Source: Planctomycetota bacterium
Lineage (GTDB): Bacteria > Planctomycetota > Planctomycetia > Pirellulales > Thermoguttaceae
Length of the DNA: 6,651 nucleotides
Direction of reading: 5' to 3'
Assembly (NCBI GenBank): GCA_023397045.1
Contig: JAEWUR010000520.1
Span: 1 to 6,651, forward strand
In this document: positions 6,102 to 6,651 of the stretch, in pieces
Layout: each line of letters starts with the position of its first letter
Numbering within the stretch: position 1 is the first letter of the stretch
Notes under the pieces: generated by a model
The model's database searches: none
Told to the model about the DNA's origin: nothing
Seen by the model: the letters and a program-made list of their open reading frames with translations, nothing else
Translations under genes and position numbers: made by a program

Positions 6102-6129
6102 AATATAGCTAACCGCAAAGTCAACGCAA
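6102..6129 (-). promoter_or_regulatory. Candidate sigma70-like promoter of the tRNA-tuf operon
   Basis: On the minus strand TTGCGT (6129-6124) and TATATT (6107-6102) are separated by 16 bases. The predicted start is near 6095, about 25 bases before tRNA-Thr(TGT). Two TTGAC words lie close by (CGTTGACCC upstream and GTTGACTTT overlapping), so the true -35 is uncertain. Position and the AT-rich -10 in a GC-rich surround support a promoter; planctomycete promoter rules are not well enough known to me for more. Confidence 0.45.
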
Positions 6130-6616
6130 GGGCGGGTCAACGGCAAAACCCAAGCCTTTCGACGACAATTTTACGAAATTCCCCAAAAACGCACCCCTTT
6201 CAGGTGGTTTCTTTCTGGAATTCAGCTTCGCCGCAGTTGCGCAGCCATCTCTTTGCCCCACGACGAACACGATCGGGTGCGGAGACGTTTTCCGGAATGT
6301 CTGGCCCGGAGATATCGATGTTTTGCGATGACAAATCCGTGCCTGTACAGACCGCTAGCGCCGCCGAAAGCCGATCTTACCTTTTTCGACCGATTCTGGA
6401 TACTCGCTCGACCTCCATTTTGTGAAAAAAACGAGCGTGAACCCCGGTTTGGGCATTCCCCTCTTCTTGTGAGACACGATCCGGGGTAAAAATGGGTGCA
6501 ATTCGGATGGATACGGGGCCGCCCGAGTCCGTCCGCCTTTTTGTGGCTATGTGGCGTAACACTTTGCAGGAAATAGGGGCGACCGTTTTGAGAATACAAG
6601 CCGCCCTCACCCCCTG
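6130..6616. other. Region upstream of the operon, no gene recognised
   Basis: Open frames exist on both strands (for example 6222-6599 minus and 6204-6425 plus) but are rich in Arg, Ser and His. They show no family motif and no convincing ribosome site. A 7-bp inverted repeat, ACCCCGG at 6441-6447 with CCGGGGT at 6481-6487, lies around a 33-base loop. On the minus strand it is followed, after a gap, by seven Ts (6430-6424). It may be a terminator-like relic or chance. Otherwise I see nothing in this stretch. Confidence 0.5.
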
Positions 6617-6642
6617 CCCCTCTCCCGCAAGCGGGCGAGGGG
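6617..6642. repeat. GC-rich hairpin repeat at the right edge
   Basis: CCCCTCTCCCGC and GCGGGCGAGGGG pair at 11 of 12 positions around AA, preceded by GCCCTCACCCCCTG. This wording (CCCTCACCCC, then CCCTCTCCCGC and its complement) is familiar to me as a dispersed intergenic repeat found in many bacterial genomes. It runs into the window's end, so its full extent and the gene beyond it cannot be seen. Confidence 0.6.
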
Positions 6643-6651
6643 AGACGTGAC

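Noticed and set aside
6222..6599. Minus-strand frame of 125 codons upstream of the tRNAs
   Set aside because: No motif, no ribosome site, and composition of random translation (Arg, Ser, His, Cys scattered). It lies just before the operon promoter.

Overview
The window is a moderately GC-rich bacterial stretch holding the classic translation/transcription cluster, with every gene on the minus strand. In the direction of transcription (high to low coordinates) the order is tRNA-Thr(TGT), tRNA-Tyr(GTA), tRNA-Gly(TCC), tRNA-Thr(GGT), tuf (EF-Tu), tRNA-Trp(CCA), secE, nusG, rplK, rplA, rplJ, rplL. In most bacteria rpoB and rpoC come next; here they would lie beyond base 1. The four-tRNA-plus-tuf order, anticodons included, matches E. 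coli thrU-tyrU-glyT-thrT-tufB, with tRNA-Trp added between tuf and secE as in many other phyla.

The likely source is a planctomycete, perhaps of the Pirellulales. This is an inference from the style of the proteins (EF-Tu with an aberrant switch I, NusG with a long acidic N-terminus) and from spacers filled with short inverted-repeat elements. No rRNA or lineage marker is present to prove it, and the assignment rests partly on memory.

Layout: 6651-6130 contains no convincing gene, with a dispersed-type GC hairpin at the right edge. A candidate sigma70-like promoter (about 6129-6102) sits just before the first tRNA. The spacers either side of tRNA-Tyr each hold a copy of one AT-richer inverted-repeat element. 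A hairpin precedes tuf, another separates tuf from tRNA-Trp, and a third separates tRNA-Trp from secE. The nusG-rplK spacer carries a tandem heptamer repeat. The rplJ-rplL spacer carries a 73-base imperfect inverted repeat. The 259 bases after rplL hold two perfect 9-bp hairpins.

The products act together in gene expression. The tRNAs and EF-Tu deliver amino acids. uL11, uL1, uL10 and bL12 build the mobile stalks of the 50S subunit where EF-Tu and the other translational GTPases act. NusG couples RNA polymerase to elongation, termination or the ribosome, and SecE is the essential small subunit of the SecYEG channel. I found no new gene system. What merits a second look is EF-Tu switch I, the NusG extension, a tRNA-Thr lacking U55, and the repeat elements that occupy spacers of an otherwise conserved operon.
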